Origin: Letharia columbiana
Taxonomy: Eukaryota > Ascomycota > Lecanoromycetes > Lecanorales > Parmeliaceae
NCBI RefSeq assembly: GCF_014066305.1
Contig: NW_023501043.1
Location: 992,001-1,056,000, forward strand
Length of the DNA stretch: 64,000 nt
Direction: 5' to 3'
Shown piece after piece: positions 63,509 through 64,000 of this stretch. Under the pieces are notes generated by a model. That model was given only the letters and a program-made list of their open reading frames with translations, did no database searches and had not been told where the DNA came from. Both the position numbers and the translations under genes were made by a program. Within the stretch, counting starts at the first letter, position 1, and each line of letters begins with the position of its first letter.

Positions 63509-64000
63509 TAGGGTTGAGGTTTAGTATTTTCAAGCACTTTTAGATACTTTGGAGAAATTGTAGGGGACTATATATATATAATGTGGTAAAGAAGTGAAAA
63601 AGCTTCAGCATAGTTGAACGAAACAGTTCTACTATGTGGGTAGCAAAGGATGTAGAATCTATGGAAGCCTACGGCAGCAGGATATTTATCCCACCAGGCC
63701 AAGCTATACTACATATGGACTAGCTGCAAATGCCTGCAAGGAAGTCACGCCTGTTAACTACTCCCACACAAACAAGACGGAGCCCCCGCGACTAACAAGC
63801 ACATGAAGCCTTCTGCAAGCACAAGACTGCTTTCGTAGCATAGCAAGCTAACCAACCCCTATGATAGGCTAGAACCAGTAGTGTGGGGTAGTACCGGACT
63901 GCTGAGTGAGGTGTGTGAATGTGAATGTGAAATCGGGCTGAGGTAGCTGCTGTGGTAGGACTGATGTGATAGGCTGCTGTGATAGCTGTAGGGGAGGCTG
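63509..64000. other. Upstream of the Helo-like gene; no gene
   Basis: Presumptive promoter with a (ta)n run at about 63571-63582. The end (63900-64000) holds low-complexity repeats of gtgaatgtgaa and ctgctgtgatag. No frame of note. Confidence 0.45.

Overview
The window looks like a repeat-rich, accessory-type stretch of a filamentous ascomycete (Pezizomycotina) genome. Short introns of about 42-78 bases with GT..AG ends and CTNAC-like branch sites interrupt most genes. The protein families are typical of that group: fungal NLRs, a Helo-like/PigL_N cell-death domain, a SAT4-type rhodopsin-domain protein, KilA-N/APSES domains and FHA kinases. Long AT-rich tracts full of TA dinucleotides hold decayed copies of elements that also occur nearby in GC-richer form, which is the pattern expected of repeat-induced point mutation (RIP).

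Layout. 1-1273: no gene, short imperfect repeats. 1274-5150 (minus): FHA-kinase gene whose frame continues into three KilA-N domains, broken by stop codons. 5460-8089: AT-rich. 8090-13369: nested mobile elements (a short non-autonomous LTR element, a 2.86-kb LTR element with intact target-site duplication inside a terminal-inverted-repeat element, and a 0.5-kb MITE). 13605-18546: a coiled-coil protein gene and a chromodomain-like gene. 20035-34423: mostly transposon graveyard. It contains a tandem array, a 1.34-kb LTR-flanked element that carries a BIR-domain ORF, a RIP-decayed Tc1/mariner element, hairpin elements and a pogo-like transposase pseudogene. 35394-41031: a genic island (coiled-coil protein, RING protein, second FHA-like kinase, hypothetical protein). 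42090-45245: remnant of a copia element. 45668-49177: SDR-like protein, O-methyltransferase and SAT4-type membrane protein. 52013-52366: small MADS-box-like gene.

53120-63508 is the most interesting part. An 850-residue NLR (NB-ARC plus seven TPRs) begins with a short motif N-x-G-F-Q-L-G-x-N. A second, decayed NLR 5.4 kb away in opposite orientation has the same 5' end and motif, with G changed to D. A convergent neighbouring gene encodes a Helo-like (HELLP/PigL_N) protein of 281 residues with the same N-x-G-F-Q-L-G-x-N motif near its C terminus. This is the layout of fungal amyloid-signalling cell-death pairs: the NLR templates folding of the effector through a shared pseudo-palindromic, RHIM-like motif. 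Between the NLRs lie nested DNA transposons, a hairpin element and RIP-decayed repeats.

Gene models were built by eye from splice sites and reading frame. No database search or base-composition computation was run, so family names rest on recognised motifs only.
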